DNA from: GWE2-40-63 sp050179685
Lineage (GTDB): Bacteria; Bacteroidota; Bacteroidia; Bacteroidales; SZUA-534
Direction: 5' to 3'
DNA length: 64,000 nucleotides
NCBI GenBank assembly: GCA_050179685.1
Contig: JBFXEW010000018.1
Location: forward strand, 45,622-109,621
The position numbers and the translations under genes are program-made. This document shows positions 46,747-55,536 of this stretch, piece by piece. Under the pieces are notes generated by a model. The model did not search any database. It was given only the letters and a program-made list of their open reading frames with translations, and had not been told where the DNA came from. Position 1 is the first letter of the stretch. Each line of letters starts with the position of its first letter.

Positions 46747-47268
46747 ATGAAAGACAAAATTGCTGTATTATACGGGCCTGTAGGAGGCAATACAGAAAAA
46801 GTAGCTACCCTGGTTGCTAAAAAAATTGGTGCTGAAAAATGCGACCTGATTCCCGTTAAAGATGTAAACGAAGAAACTATTAAATTGTATCGCAGTTTTA
46901 TTATTGGCAGTTCAACCATAGGAACCCACAACTGGTCGCATAAAAATACCAGTAGCGATTGGGACGAATTTATGCCTCGTTTTAGAAACCTGAATTTCGA
47001 CGGAAAAAAAGTAGCCATTTTTGGTTTGGGCGACCAATTGGCATATCCCAATAATTTTGTAGATCACATGCGTACCATTTACGATGTTTTGATTGAAAAT
47101 AAAGCTACCATTCTGGGACATTGGAAAACCGATGAATATGAATTTAACGAGTCGGCTGCCGTTATCGATGACCAATTTGTGGGGCTGCCGGTCGATGAGG
47201 ATTACCAGGATGAACTTACCGAACAAAGAGTTGATGCCTGGCTGAACACTTTTTTACAGAAATTGTAA
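46747..47268 (+). CDS. Flavodoxin
   Basis: The 173-residue protein has the flavodoxin fold: IAVLYGPVGGNTEKVATLVAKKIG as the FMN phosphate loop, IIGSSTIGTHNW and KVAIFGLGDQLAYP near the isoalloxazine site. A long-chain loop follows. The loop reads GPVGGNT, not the usual (S/T)xTGNT, yet spacing is kept. It may carry electrons for NifJ and other redox enzymes. It has its own promoter. Confidence 0.88.
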   Translation: MKDKIAVLYGPVGGNTEKVATLVAKKIGAEKCDLIPVKDVNEETIKLYRSFIIGSSTIGTHNWSHKNTSSDWDEFMPRFRNLNFDGKKVAIFGLGDQLAYPNNFVDHMRTIYDVLIENKATILGHWKTDEYEFNESAAVIDDQFVGLPVDEDYQDELTEQRVDAWLNTFLQKL

Positions 47269-47296
47269 TAAATATTCAGAACTAAGACCGTAAAGA

Positions 47297-48160
47297 ATGA
47301 GACAACTAAAAATCACCAAACAGGTAACCAACCGCGATACCCAATCGTTGGACAAGTACCTGCACGAAATCGGAAAAGAAGATTTGGTAACGGCCGATGA
47401 AGAGGTTGATTTAGCACGCCGCATTAAAAAAGGCGATGCCCAGGCGCTCGATAAATTAATCCGGGCCAACCTGCGTTTTGTCGTCTCGGTCTCAAAGCAA
47501 TATCAAAACCAAGGACTTAGTCTTCCCGACTTAATTAACGAAGGTAATCTGGGGCTAATAAAAGCCGCCCAGCGCTTCGACGAAACCCGTGGTTTTAAAT
47601 TTATCTCCTATGCCGTTTGGTGGATTCGTCAGTCTATTCTTCAGGCATTAGCCGAACAGTCGCGTATTGTGCGCTTACCCCTGAATAAAATTGGTTCCAT
47701 CAATAAAATAAATAAAACGCTTTCGCGATTGGAGCAGGAATTTGAACGGGAACCATCGGCCGAAGAAATTGCCAAAACACTCGACATGCAACCTGAAGAA
47801 GTGAAAAAAGCGCTTCAGTCAAGCAATAGGCATATTTCGATGGATGCGCCCCTGCAGCACGACGAAGAAGGAAGTATGTACGAGGTAATGCCGAACAAAG
47901 ACATGCCCCTTCCCGACCGCGATTTGATTAATGATTCGCTGCGGAAAGAAATTGAACGCTCGCTTACCACATTATCGGTACGCGAAGCTGACATACTACG
48001 TTGCTTTTTTGGTTTGGCAGGAACGCCACAGTATTCACTGGAAGAAATTGGTGAAAAATTTGAACTTACCCGCGAACGGGTTCGTCAAATTAAAGAAAAA
48101 GCCATACGAAAGCTAAAACAAACATCGCGAAGCAAAAATCTGAAAGCTTATTTAGGATAA
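47297..48160 (+). CDS. rpoD: Primary sigma factor, RpoD/SigA family
   Basis: The 287-residue protein has region 1.2 (DTQSLDKYLHEIGKEDLVTADEEV), region 2 (FVVSVSKQYQNQGLSLPDLINEGNLGLIKAAQRFDETRGFKFISYAVWWIRQSILQAL), region 3 and region 4 (YSLEEIGEKFELTRERVRQIKEKAIRKL). The short N-terminus matches the primary sigma of Bacteroidota, which reads the TTG/TAnnTTTG promoters seen throughout this window. A strong terminator follows. Confidence 0.94.
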   Translation: MRQLKITKQVTNRDTQSLDKYLHEIGKEDLVTADEEVDLARRIKKGDAQALDKLIRANLRFVVSVSKQYQNQGLSLPDLINEGNLGLIKAAQRFDETRGFKFISYAVWWIRQSILQALAEQSRIVRLPLNKIGSINKINKTLSRLEQEFEREPSAEEIAKTLDMQPEEVKKALQSSNRHISMDAPLQHDEEGSMYEVMPNKDMPLPDRDLINDSLRKEIERSLTTLSVREADILRCFFGLAGTPQYSLEEIGEKFELTRERVRQIKEKAIRKLKQTSRSKNLKAYLG

Positions 48161-48166
48161 AATAAA

Positions 48167-48196
48167 GCCGGGACTTGTTCCCGGTTCTTTTTTTTC
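48167..48196 (+). terminator. Terminator of rpoD
   Basis: CCGGGA/TCCCGG with loop cttgt is followed by TTCTTTTTTTT, directly after the stop. Confidence 0.88.
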
Positions 48197-48232
48197 TGTT
48201 GTTACCTATTTACCCGCATTAAAGGGATTTTG

Positions 48233-48240
48233 TATCTTTA
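48233..48240 (+). promoter_or_regulatory. Possible -7 box of rpe
   Basis: TATCTTTA matches TAnnTTTG at seven of eight positions, 27 bases before the start. Confidence 0.35.
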
Positions 48241-48267
48241 CAAGCAATTCAAAAAAAGAAAACACAA

Positions 48268-48921
48268 ATGAAAACACCACTTATTGCCCCATCTATACTT
48301 TCGGCCGATTTTGGAAACCTGGCCCGTGACATTGAAATGCTTAACACAAGTACGGCTGATTGGATTCATGTGGATGTGATGGATGGAGTTTTTGTTCCAA
48401 ATATTTCATTTGGTTTTCCGATACTTAAAGCCGTACAAAAGTTAGCTAAAAAACCACTCGATGTTCATCTAATGATTGTTGAGCCCGACCGCTACATTCA
48501 ACAATTTAAAGAAGCAGGAGCCGAAATACTTACGGTTCAATATGAAGCCTGTACGCATCTGCACCGTACCTTGCAAGCCATAAAAGCCGGTGGAATGAAA
48601 GCTGGTATTGCACTAAATCCTCATACTCCGGTAAATTTACTGAACGACATCATTCACGATATCGACATGGTGCTGATTATGAGTGTTAATCCGGGTTTTG
48701 GCGGACAAAAATTCATTGAACACTCGTATACCAAAATCAGCAATCTAAAAGAACTGATTACCAAAGCCGGCTCAAATACACTGATTGAAGTAGATGGCGG
48801 TGTTACTTTACAGAATTATAAGCAATTGGTTAAAGCAGGTGTCGCTGTACTGGTAGCCGGCAATACAGTTTTTGCATCGGATAATCCGGCAAAAACTATT
48901 GAATTGTTAAAGCAAGTTTAG
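48268..48921 (+). CDS. rpe: Ribulose-phosphate 3-epimerase
   Basis: The 217-residue TIM barrel has LIAPSILSADFGNLARD, HVDVMDGVFVPNISFG and NPGFGGQKFIEHSY, and a C-terminal EVDGGVTLQNYK. The metal-binding His/Asp segments are intact. It interconverts ribulose-5-P and xylulose-5-P in the pentose phosphate pathway. It overlaps the stop of the converging ABC permease gene by about 15 bases. Confidence 0.95.
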   Translation: MKTPLIAPSILSADFGNLARDIEMLNTSTADWIHVDVMDGVFVPNISFGFPILKAVQKLAKKPLDVHLMIVEPDRYIQQFKEAGAEILTVQYEACTHLHRTLQAIKAGGMKAGIALNPHTPVNLLNDIIHDIDMVLIMSVNPGFGGQKFIEHSYTKISNLKELITKAGSNTLIEVDGGVTLQNYKQLVKAGVAVLVAGNTVFASDNPAKTIELLKQV

Positions 48922-49617
48922 TTTTTTAACACTAAACCGATAAGCCAAATAATTCAAAAATAAAATCCATAATAATCCTATTCCGGCTACAATAAAATAA
49001 GTGCTGCCAAGTGGAACGCAGGCTAGTTTATATACCCAAAAAGCCGGAAAAATTCCCAATAAATTAATCCAACCACTGTTGACAAAGAACAGTGCGGCAG
49101 GTATAAATATTACTACATTAGCAACTTTCAATAGGGTCATGCCCTCCACTTTATTTTTTGCCACAGTACTGATAAGCAAAACAAATATGGGAACCTGAAG
49201 TGCACTTAATAAGGATATGCAAACTATTGCGTACCAGGGAAGTATTAATAATCCATTAAAAACCAGCAAACCAACACTAAAAACAAATCCCAATACAACC
49301 ATAAAAACTATCCGGGTAAGCAAAAAACCGGATAGGGAAACCGGTGTAACTTTTACGATAGAAAATAACTGCTTGTCTTTTTTATCGAGCAATAAAAAAG
49401 AAACCAGAAAACCCGGAAACACGGCAATCAGTAACGAAAAAAATGTTAAAAGTGCCGGATAATAGGCTACTATTTCAGGAACCCAAAGTGCAATTTCAGT
49501 TAGGCCAAAACGAACTGCAACCCAAATGAGCAGCGGAACCCAAAGCATCAATAATAAAGTAGGATCGCGTCGGGTGTTTTTTAAATCGGCAATAATTATG
49601 GCCAGGTATTTTTTCAT
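48907..49617 (-). CDS. ABC-2 type transporter permease
   Basis: The 236-residue membrane protein has about six hydrophobic helices (e.g. IVFMVVLGFVFSVGLLVFNGL). It overlaps the preceding permease gene by 4 bases. It is the last gene of a TetR-ATPase-permease-permease operon. Permease pairs of this type form export channels with the ATPase encoded upstream. Substrate unknown. Confidence 0.85.
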   Translation of the reverse strand: MKKYLAIIIADLKNTRRDPTLLLMLWVPLLIWVAVRFGLTEIALWVPEIVAYYPALLTFFSLLIAVFPGFLVSFLLLDKKDKQLFSIVKVTPVSLSGFLLTRIVFMVVLGFVFSVGLLVFNGLLILPWYAIVCISLLSALQVPIFVLLISTVAKNKVEGMTLLKVANVVIFIPAALFFVNSGWINLLGIFPAFWVYKLACVPLGSTYFIVAGIGLLWILFLNYLAYRFSVKKLNLL

Positions 49618-50315
49618 AAACGATCGGTTTTAATAATGCGTTTGTTGTAACTGGCATAAGCCCATCGGTAAACCAGATAGTTTAAAACAAGCAGGTATAG
49701 CAATGCATAAATCAACTGCCAGTTTTCTATTTTGCTTACCGATGCTTCGAAAAGTAGTAAACTGGCTTGCGTAGGAATCAGGTAAAACAACCACGAATCG
49801 GCCAGAACAAAAAATGGCAAAAAAGGCAAACAAACCGGTGCCAAAACTAAAGGTATTATCAATATAAATTCGTTAAAACTATTTACATACGATACGCCTA
49901 CCACGCCCACGAAAACAAACAAAGCCGCTGATAATACAACTGCCAGAAAAAACCACAATAGATTGAAATATTCAGGCCAGGCGGCTACCATAATTCCGGA
50001 ACCCGTTACCAACGCCAGCATGGAAAAAACAATGGTTTTTGAAAGAATATACTGTGAAGTGGTTAGCGGCGTAACCGCTAAAACCTGATGGGTATTTGCA
50101 TCTTTCTCGAACAAAATAATAACCGCAGTAAACAAAAAGCCATACATTACCGGATCGGAAAATACCAAAGCCACAATTAATTTCTCAAAACCCTCGGTAT
50201 CGACAAGTAAAAAAACCAGACTATAAATTAAAGCAATGGCAAAAGCCACGGCTACAATTCCGTATTTGTAAATAAGGAAGACATCCCATTTAATGGCTTT
50301 CAATAAAGTATTCAT
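49614..50315 (-). CDS. ABC-2 type transporter permease
   Basis: The 233-residue protein has about six membrane helices (YGIVAVAFAIALIYSLVFLLV, VTGSGIMVAAWPEYFNLLWFFLAVVL). It lies between the ATPase gene and the other permease gene, with a 4-base overlap to the latter. It probably pairs with that permease to form a heterodimeric exporter. Confidence 0.85.
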   Translation of the reverse strand: MNTLLKAIKWDVFLIYKYGIVAVAFAIALIYSLVFLLVDTEGFEKLIVALVFSDPVMYGFLFTAVIILFEKDANTHQVLAVTPLTTSQYILSKTIVFSMLALVTGSGIMVAAWPEYFNLLWFFLAVVLSAALFVFVGVVGVSYVNSFNEFILIIPLVLAPVCLPFLPFFVLADSWLFYLIPTQASLLLFEASVSKIENWQLIYALLYLLVLNYLVYRWAYASYNKRIIKTDRL

Positions 50316-50317
50316 GG

Positions 50318-51181
50318 CTACAAATCGATTGCGTTTAGTTTAACTCCGGTAGTCCGGATAAAAACCTCGTCGAGGGTGGCTTCCTTTGAATGCATACTCA
50401 CAATAGTATGGGTTTGAATTAAGTTCAGAAATTCGTTGTTCTGTCCCAGCTGTTCCAAATCAAATTCACGCGCTGCCAATCCCTGGTTCTGGTATTCGAC
50501 CCGCAACAAAGGTTTGCCATATTTCATTTTCAGGATTTTGGGAGCTCCTTCAGCCTGAATCTGTCCATCGGTTATAAAAGCTACCCTATCGCAAAGTTCA
50601 TCGGCATCGTACATGTTGTGCGTAGTTAAAAAAATGGTTTTCCCCTGGCGCTTTAAATCAAGAATAATATCCTTTATAATTCGGGCGTTTACCGGATCGA
50701 GTCCCGAAGTAGGTTCGTCAAAAAATAAAATATCCGGATTATGAATCAATGCCCGAATAAAATTCAGACGCATTTTCATTCCTTTGGAATAAGCTTCGGT
50801 TTTTTGATGAGCTGCAGCCTGCAAACCCACCAGAGCAAACAGTTCCATCAAATTCCGACTGGGTTTATCGTAAAACGAAGCAAACAATTGCAGGTTTTCC
50901 AAACCGGTGAGTTTAGCATAATGGTTGGGCAGTTCAAAACCAACACCAATATGGTTATAAAAATCGGTATCCCAGCTCTTTAGTTCCTTACCCAATACTG
51001 AAACGTTTCCACCAAAACCACTTAATAAACGAATCAGTATTTTTTGTGTAGTGCTCTTGCCCGCTCCGCTTGGACCCAGAAAACCATAGATTTCGCCTTT
51101 TTCAATGGTAAAATTGATGCCCTTGATGGTATCGGCTTTTTGGTTGGGGTAACGGTAGTGAATATTTTGAACAGTAATCAT
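50318..51181 (-). CDS. ABC transporter ATP-binding protein
   Basis: The 287-residue ATPase has Walker A FLGPSGAGKSTTQK, a Q-loop, the signature AYSKGMKMRLNFIRAL, and Walker B LFFDEPTSGLDP with a His-switch TTHNMYD. It powers the exporter made by the two permeases downstream. It is 2 bases from the first permease gene. Confidence 0.92.
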   Translation of the reverse strand: MITVQNIHYRYPNQKADTIKGINFTIEKGEIYGFLGPSGAGKSTTQKILIRLLSGFGGNVSVLGKELKSWDTDFYNHIGVGFELPNHYAKLTGLENLQLFASFYDKPSRNLMELFALVGLQAAAHQKTEAYSKGMKMRLNFIRALIHNPDILFFDEPTSGLDPVNARIIKDIILDLKRQGKTIFLTTHNMYDADELCDRVAFITDGQIQAEGAPKILKMKYGKPLLRVEYQNQGLAAREFDLEQLGQNNEFLNLIQTHTIVSMHSKEATLDEVFIRTTGVKLNAIDL

Positions 51182-51220
51182 GGGTTTAATCTTAAAAGTT
51201 TAAACTGTGGTCAGGTGCAA

Positions 51221-51868
51221 TTAAATACCATTTTTTAACATCGCTACCGATACATCAATAATGCGGTGCAAATCGGCTTCGCTTAAATTTAAAACCGGTT
51301 TTCCATTTTTGATATTCGCTTGAAAATCGATACGGTATTTGTACGCCACATAATCGTAAAGCCAAAGCTGCATATGAAAAACCTGAAAAGCTACCAACTC
51401 GGCATCCTTACTTTTTAACTGCTTACTGAATTTTTCCATTTCAACAATGGAGCGGGTTATACCAATTACCGATTGATACAAAGCATTGATAACATCAGCC
51501 ACCTCGTGATTTTCGCGCTCGTGCATAACCTGGTAAAGGAAACCGGCAATCACCGGATTTTCTATATCAAACTTCAGCTTATCATAAAAATTCTGTCGAA
51601 TAAGTTCAAAAAAATCAATCTCCGGATGATCAATTAATTGATTCAGTTTCGATAAGCGACGTTCCGAGGCATGTTGAATCAGGTGGGCATACAATTCCTT
51701 TTTATTGGTAAAGTACCTGTAAAACGAGCCTTTGGCCAATCCCAGCTGTTTGATAATCTCCGACAGCGATGCACTTTGGTAGCCTTTTAAGGCGAACTCC
51801 CTGTAGCAGATCATCAGAATTTCCTCGCGACGTTCGGGTTTTAAGTTTTGAAATGTTTTTAAAGCCAT
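51221..51868 (-). CDS. TetR/AcrR family regulator of the ABC operon
   Basis: The 215-residue protein has the HTH FALKGYQSASLSEIIKQLGLAKGSFYRYFTNKKEL near the N-terminus, then a helical ligand domain. It is the first gene of the ABC operon. Two palindromes flank and overlap its promoter (51885-51937). By layout it represses the operon and responds to a toxic ligand, which the exporter would remove. Confidence 0.9.
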   Translation of the reverse strand: MALKTFQNLKPERREEILMICYREFALKGYQSASLSEIIKQLGLAKGSFYRYFTNKKELYAHLIQHASERRLSKLNQLIDHPEIDFFELIRQNFYDKLKFDIENPVIAGFLYQVMHERENHEVADVINALYQSVIGITRSIVEMEKFSKQLKSKDAELVAFQVFHMQLWLYDYVAYKYRIDFQANIKNGKPVLNLSEADLHRIIDVSVAMLKNGI

Positions 51869-51884
51869 ATAAAAAAATTTAGAA

Positions 51885-51937
51885 GCGACTATACAGTCGC
51901 AAATGTAGAAATAAAAAAGCGACTTACAAGTCGCTTT
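51885..51937 (-). promoter_or_regulatory. TetR-ABC operon promoter with two palindromic operators
   Basis: The reverse strand has TTG (+ coordinates 51927-51929), a 19-bp spacer and TACATTTG (51900-51907), an exact consensus promoter. Operator 1 is GCGACT-4-AGTCGC (51885-51900), just downstream of the -7 box. Operator 2 is AAAGCGACTT-AC-AAGTCGCTTT (51916-51937), a perfect 10-bp palindrome that covers the -33 element. Centres are 34 bp apart, about three helical turns, so two dimers would bind the same face. The start codon is at 51868. Confidence 0.78.
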
Positions 51938-52046
51938 GGTGTTTTTTTTGCATCTATTGCATGTTTGGATATTTGAAAAATGGTTATACTTTTATACGGT
52001 TCATAAACCAATTATATATAATTACTTATTTAAATCATTAATCACG

Positions 52047-53471
52047 ATGTGTAAAATATGTGCTAAAGTTCTGATCATCATAATACTCTTTTCTGGACCT
52101 TCGGTATTTGGTCAAAAAATTAACTTTAAGTTATCAAATTACAAGTTACCCGAATATAAAAGAGAACTATTCGATTTTAAGTTTAATTTTAATGGTTCCC
52201 ATCGAAAATCGGATTATTTTAACAACTATGATATTTACGGAGACCCTGAAAGTTTCCTATCACTACAAAATAATATCGATGGAGTATACAATTTGTATGT
52301 TAATTCATCACAATTTCAAAAAGAACGAAGTATAAACATGAGCTTGCCCTTAAGTTATCAAAAATTCAATACCTCTGAACAATTAAACACAACACCTCAT
52401 TTTGAAATTGAAAATATTCACCGACGTTTCTTAAAGCGAAACGATTATTTTGAAACCAATTTCAACGCAAATATTGGAGGATTTCTTGCAAAAAGAACAA
52501 GCCAGGAAAATCAAAAACAAATAAACGCCTTTATTGAATTGCCATTTAAATATGGCAATGGAAGAATTGAGGAAGTTCAGGATGCACGTCAGGCAGTTTA
52601 TTTATTTCAGGAATTTCAAAACGCAAATATTCTAAACCAGACAGTCAATGATGAGGACATTATTAAACTTGCTACTCAAATATCCAAACTAAAAAAAGAA
52701 CGCTACTATGATTCCCGGATACAAAAAATTCACGAACTGGAAATCATTGATGTTTTTTTAAAAGAGCATAATTACATTTCGGAGAATAATATAGGCTACT
52801 TTGCAGTTCTAAACGATATGTGGGATTACGGGCGGAATCAAATCAGAAAATCAGGTAATTCAGCAGCATTAGCAATATATCCAGGAATTGGAGCACTTAA
52901 AATGACTAGCGGAAGCAATTCGCAAACATTAATTACTCCATCAATTTCAGGAGGATTTGAACTTAATGCCCACAAACCCCTATCACTTAAAGTTCAAAGC
53001 AATACAGAGTTTAAAGCTCTGGGAGGTTATATGCAATGGAAAGACACCGATTCCGAACAAAAAGCCAAGCTTCCACATGCCCGACTATCATTCTATCAAG
53101 ATTTTGGAATTTACCCAAATACCCGCACCGATTTTAATGTATTTACTAATTTGTCGTTAATACAATTTATTGAAGCAAAAACTGCCAGTAATGGAACCCA
53201 ACCTGAAAGTCGAATGATGGAAATAACTGGAGGCGTCAATTGGAATTATTATATTTCAGAACGTTTAAGGTTTAGATTAGATTGGCAGGTAAGTTATATT
53301 TCAAACGATTCTGATTATTATGAAGGAATGCCATTAGACCAAAATATCAATCAAAATGTTCTTGTTTCTGTTCTTGAAAACTCTTTAAGCGATAACTTCT
53401 ATTATATGTATCCTGTAAAAGAAAAGCTTTTTCAAACATTCAACATTAGCCTGATTTACCATTTATTTTAG
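52047..53471 (+). CDS. Secreted protein of unknown function
   Basis: From the ATG at 52047 the 474-residue protein starts MCKICAKVLIIIILFSGPSVFG-QKINFK, a signal peptide. The body is rich in Asn, Tyr and Phe with alternating strands (FDFKFNFNGSHRKS, FRLDWQVSYISND) and ends in FQTFNISLIYHLF, an aromatic-ending strand typical of outer-membrane beta-barrels. No family is recognised. Its base composition is more AT-rich than its neighbours'. The frame starting at 51936 lacks a signal and overlaps the TetR operator region. Confidence 0.6.
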   Translation: MCKICAKVLIIIILFSGPSVFGQKINFKLSNYKLPEYKRELFDFKFNFNGSHRKSDYFNNYDIYGDPESFLSLQNNIDGVYNLYVNSSQFQKERSINMSLPLSYQKFNTSEQLNTTPHFEIENIHRRFLKRNDYFETNFNANIGGFLAKRTSQENQKQINAFIELPFKYGNGRIEEVQDARQAVYLFQEFQNANILNQTVNDEDIIKLATQISKLKKERYYDSRIQKIHELEIIDVFLKEHNYISENNIGYFAVLNDMWDYGRNQIRKSGNSAALAIYPGIGALKMTSGSNSQTLITPSISGGFELNAHKPLSLKVQSNTEFKALGGYMQWKDTDSEQKAKLPHARLSFYQDFGIYPNTRTDFNVFTNLSLIQFIEAKTASNGTQPESRMMEITGGVNWNYYISERLRFRLDWQVSYISNDSDYYEGMPLDQNINQNVLVSVLENSLSDNFYYMYPVKEKLFQTFNISLIYHLF

Positions 53472-53581
53472 AAACAAGCTAACTACAACCTAACGGTGTG
53501 AATTGATTTGTCAACCATAACTAAGTAACATTTATCCGGTATACAAATCAATCACACCGTGACTATTAATCAAATGCTCTC

Positions 53582-54802
53582 TTATTCCTTCCCATCCACA
53601 TAGTCCTGCAAATAAGCAAACTTTGGGGTCAGCTTTCCATCTTTCGCAATGGTGGCCCGTTCAATCACATATTCGTGATCGTCTTCGATAAGCGCCGGAA
53701 AAACACGTTCGAACAAATCGCGCCCAAAATCACGTGAAGCATCGCGGGGCAACTCGCCAGGCAAATTATCGACAGCCATAACCGTAATATTTGTTGGTCG
53801 GGTAAAAGCCGGTTCAAGCACATCCAGTTGTGGATTGTATCCATAAAAAGGATCTGCAATGGTTGATGCCCGCTTTGTAGAATAAATAGGTCCGTTTATA
53901 TCGCAGCTTACATCGGCAATAACCGAAATTTTAAAGTCCGGCTCAAGATAATCTGCCTTATCAATAAACTTAGGCGATTGATTATCCCAGAAATGACAGG
54001 CTATAAAAATATCGGTAACCTTTGTAAAAGACTTAAAAATTGATTCATACTCTTGTGGATGTTGAATAAAATGCTGCATGTCGAACAGTTGCCCATCGCT
54101 GCGTTTTACGTAATGCATGGGTTCTATCTGGCAAACCACCGGTTCATCAAAAGTCTGTTCCAGAAATTCTTTTGGGGTTACCTGTCGCAAATTTAACTGA
54201 CTTAAGGTTTCCATTGCCCCATGAGCCACCCGTCCGCCTCCGGTAATTAATATTTTTATTGGCTTTAGTTTTATCTTTTTTAAACCAGCAAACAATTCTT
54301 CCATGTCGTGACATTCGTGCGCCGGTTTCAGGTTGAAATTATTGGTGCGGTTACCTCGTGCCCGCAAGGCATTGTACGCACCCACAATTCCGGCCCATCG
54401 GCCAAAAGCCACAATTCGCGTTCCATCGGGACGGGTCAGGTATTCGTAATCGATAAGGGTAATATTCTTGGCTAAAATAGCTCGTAACAACTCACGGTTA
54501 TAGGGTTGCTTTTTAGCCACATGGGCAAAAAACAAATAAGTTTTGTTGGGTATCAGGGCATCAATCTTCACTTCTTTTACGCCAAAAAGAATGTCACAGG
54601 TAGTCATATCGCACTCCAGGTCGACTCCCAAATACTGGTATTCATCATCGGTAAAACACCTTAAAGGACTGGGTTCAACACACATTTTAACCGAAGGGAA
54701 GCGGGTTTGGATGGTGTCGACCTGAGCCGGAGTAACCGGAACACGTTTATCGGGCGGAGTTTTCGTTTCTTTAATGATTCCTATACGTAAGTTTTTATTC
54801 AT
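53582..54802 (-). CDS. LOR/saccharopine dehydrogenase-like NAD(P)-dependent oxidoreductase
   Basis: The 406-residue protein (from the ATG at 54802, MNKNLRIGIIKETKTPPDKRVP) has the N-terminal AlaDh/PNT-like domain (RIGIIKETKTPPDKRVPVTP). A Rossmann-like segment is ITGGGRVAHGAMETL, with CHFWDNQSPKFI and a C-terminal LPGELPRDASRDFGRDLF. This resembles NAD+ saccharopine dehydrogenases and alanine dehydrogenases. The substrate is not known. An ATG at 54814 is a weaker start. Confidence 0.8.
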   Translation of the reverse strand: MNKNLRIGIIKETKTPPDKRVPVTPAQVDTIQTRFPSVKMCVEPSPLRCFTDDEYQYLGVDLECDMTTCDILFGVKEVKIDALIPNKTYLFFAHVAKKQPYNRELLRAILAKNITLIDYEYLTRPDGTRIVAFGRWAGIVGAYNALRARGNRTNNFNLKPAHECHDMEELFAGLKKIKLKPIKILITGGGRVAHGAMETLSQLNLRQVTPKEFLEQTFDEPVVCQIEPMHYVKRSDGQLFDMQHFIQHPQEYESIFKSFTKVTDIFIACHFWDNQSPKFIDKADYLEPDFKISVIADVSCDINGPIYSTKRASTIADPFYGYNPQLDVLEPAFTRPTNITVMAVDNLPGELPRDASRDFGRDLFERVFPALIEDDHEYVIERATIAKDGKLTPKFAYLQDYVDGKE

Positions 54803-54928
54803 AGTAATTAGCATTTTGGTTTGGTAAAAGACCTGTCGGAGTAAGATATTTTCTCCGGTAAGGATGCGAATTTAGGAAATTAGGTGAATTTTAAACGGAG
54901 ATACGATGTGATAAACAACAGGATTTTG

Positions 54929-54936
54929 TATCTTTG
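54929..54936 (+). promoter_or_regulatory. Candidate -7 box of ssrA
   Basis: TATCTTTG matches TAnnTTTG. A small hairpin (CGGGT-GAAA-ACCCG, 54949-54962) lies between it and the mature tmRNA. Confidence 0.6.
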
Positions 54937-54972
54937 CGCACTTTGCATCGGGTGAAAACCCGTGTTCTTTGA

Positions 54973-55368
54973 GGGGCTGACCTGGTTTTGACAGCAAGAT
55001 GAGGTGGTATGTAAGCATGCCGGGTGTAGTGAAACTGACCCGTAAATCTCAGGCACACACTTTTCAAATGGCGAATCTAATTACGCTCTTGCCGCTTAAT
55101 CGAAGTTTAGTAGATTAGCATAATCCCGGCACCAGGTGCTGGGACAAGACATTTCCCGGAAGCCGCTTTTCTGAGGCTCGCCGATACGGAAATGCTGACA
55201 ATTCAGAAATAGTTACGATAAAGCTCCGCTATCGTGATGAAATTAAGGAGCTAAGGTATGGGTCGGTGGCTTTGATCCAGCCCATGCACGAAAATCAAGT
55301 CAGAGCTAAGCATGAAGAAAGCGTATGGTCTCCTTGTTTGGACCCGGGTTCGAATCCCGGCAGCTCCA
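54973..55368 (+). ncRNA. ssrA: tmRNA
   Basis: The 5' end GGGGCTGACCTGG pairs with the 3' end CAGCTCC to form the acceptor stem, and the T arm is GGGTTCGAATCCC. The tag frame at 55070-55099 reads GGC GAA TCT AAT TAC GCT CTT GCC GCT TAA, giving GESNYALAA, close to known Bacteroidetes tags. The 3' CCA is not encoded (A then CTTT). With SmpB, tmRNA rescues stalled ribosomes. The 3' end is the likely integration site of the element that begins just downstream. Confidence 0.95.
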
Positions 55369-55536
55369 CTTTTTAAACTTCAAAGAATTTCATTTTTCTC
55401 CAAAACCCTTTATCTAAAAGGGTTTTTCTTTTTTAAAAATTTGTTACTTTTCATGTTTTTTCTAAATTTGTTTCACCAATATGTGACCTTTTAATCACTA
55501 ACTTTAAAAGGTGAAACAACTTCAAAGGCAAAAAAC

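Noticed and set aside
51916..51937. Terminator at the second palindrome
   Set aside because: No gene ends here in either direction. It lies in the promoter of the TetR gene, so operator is the better call.
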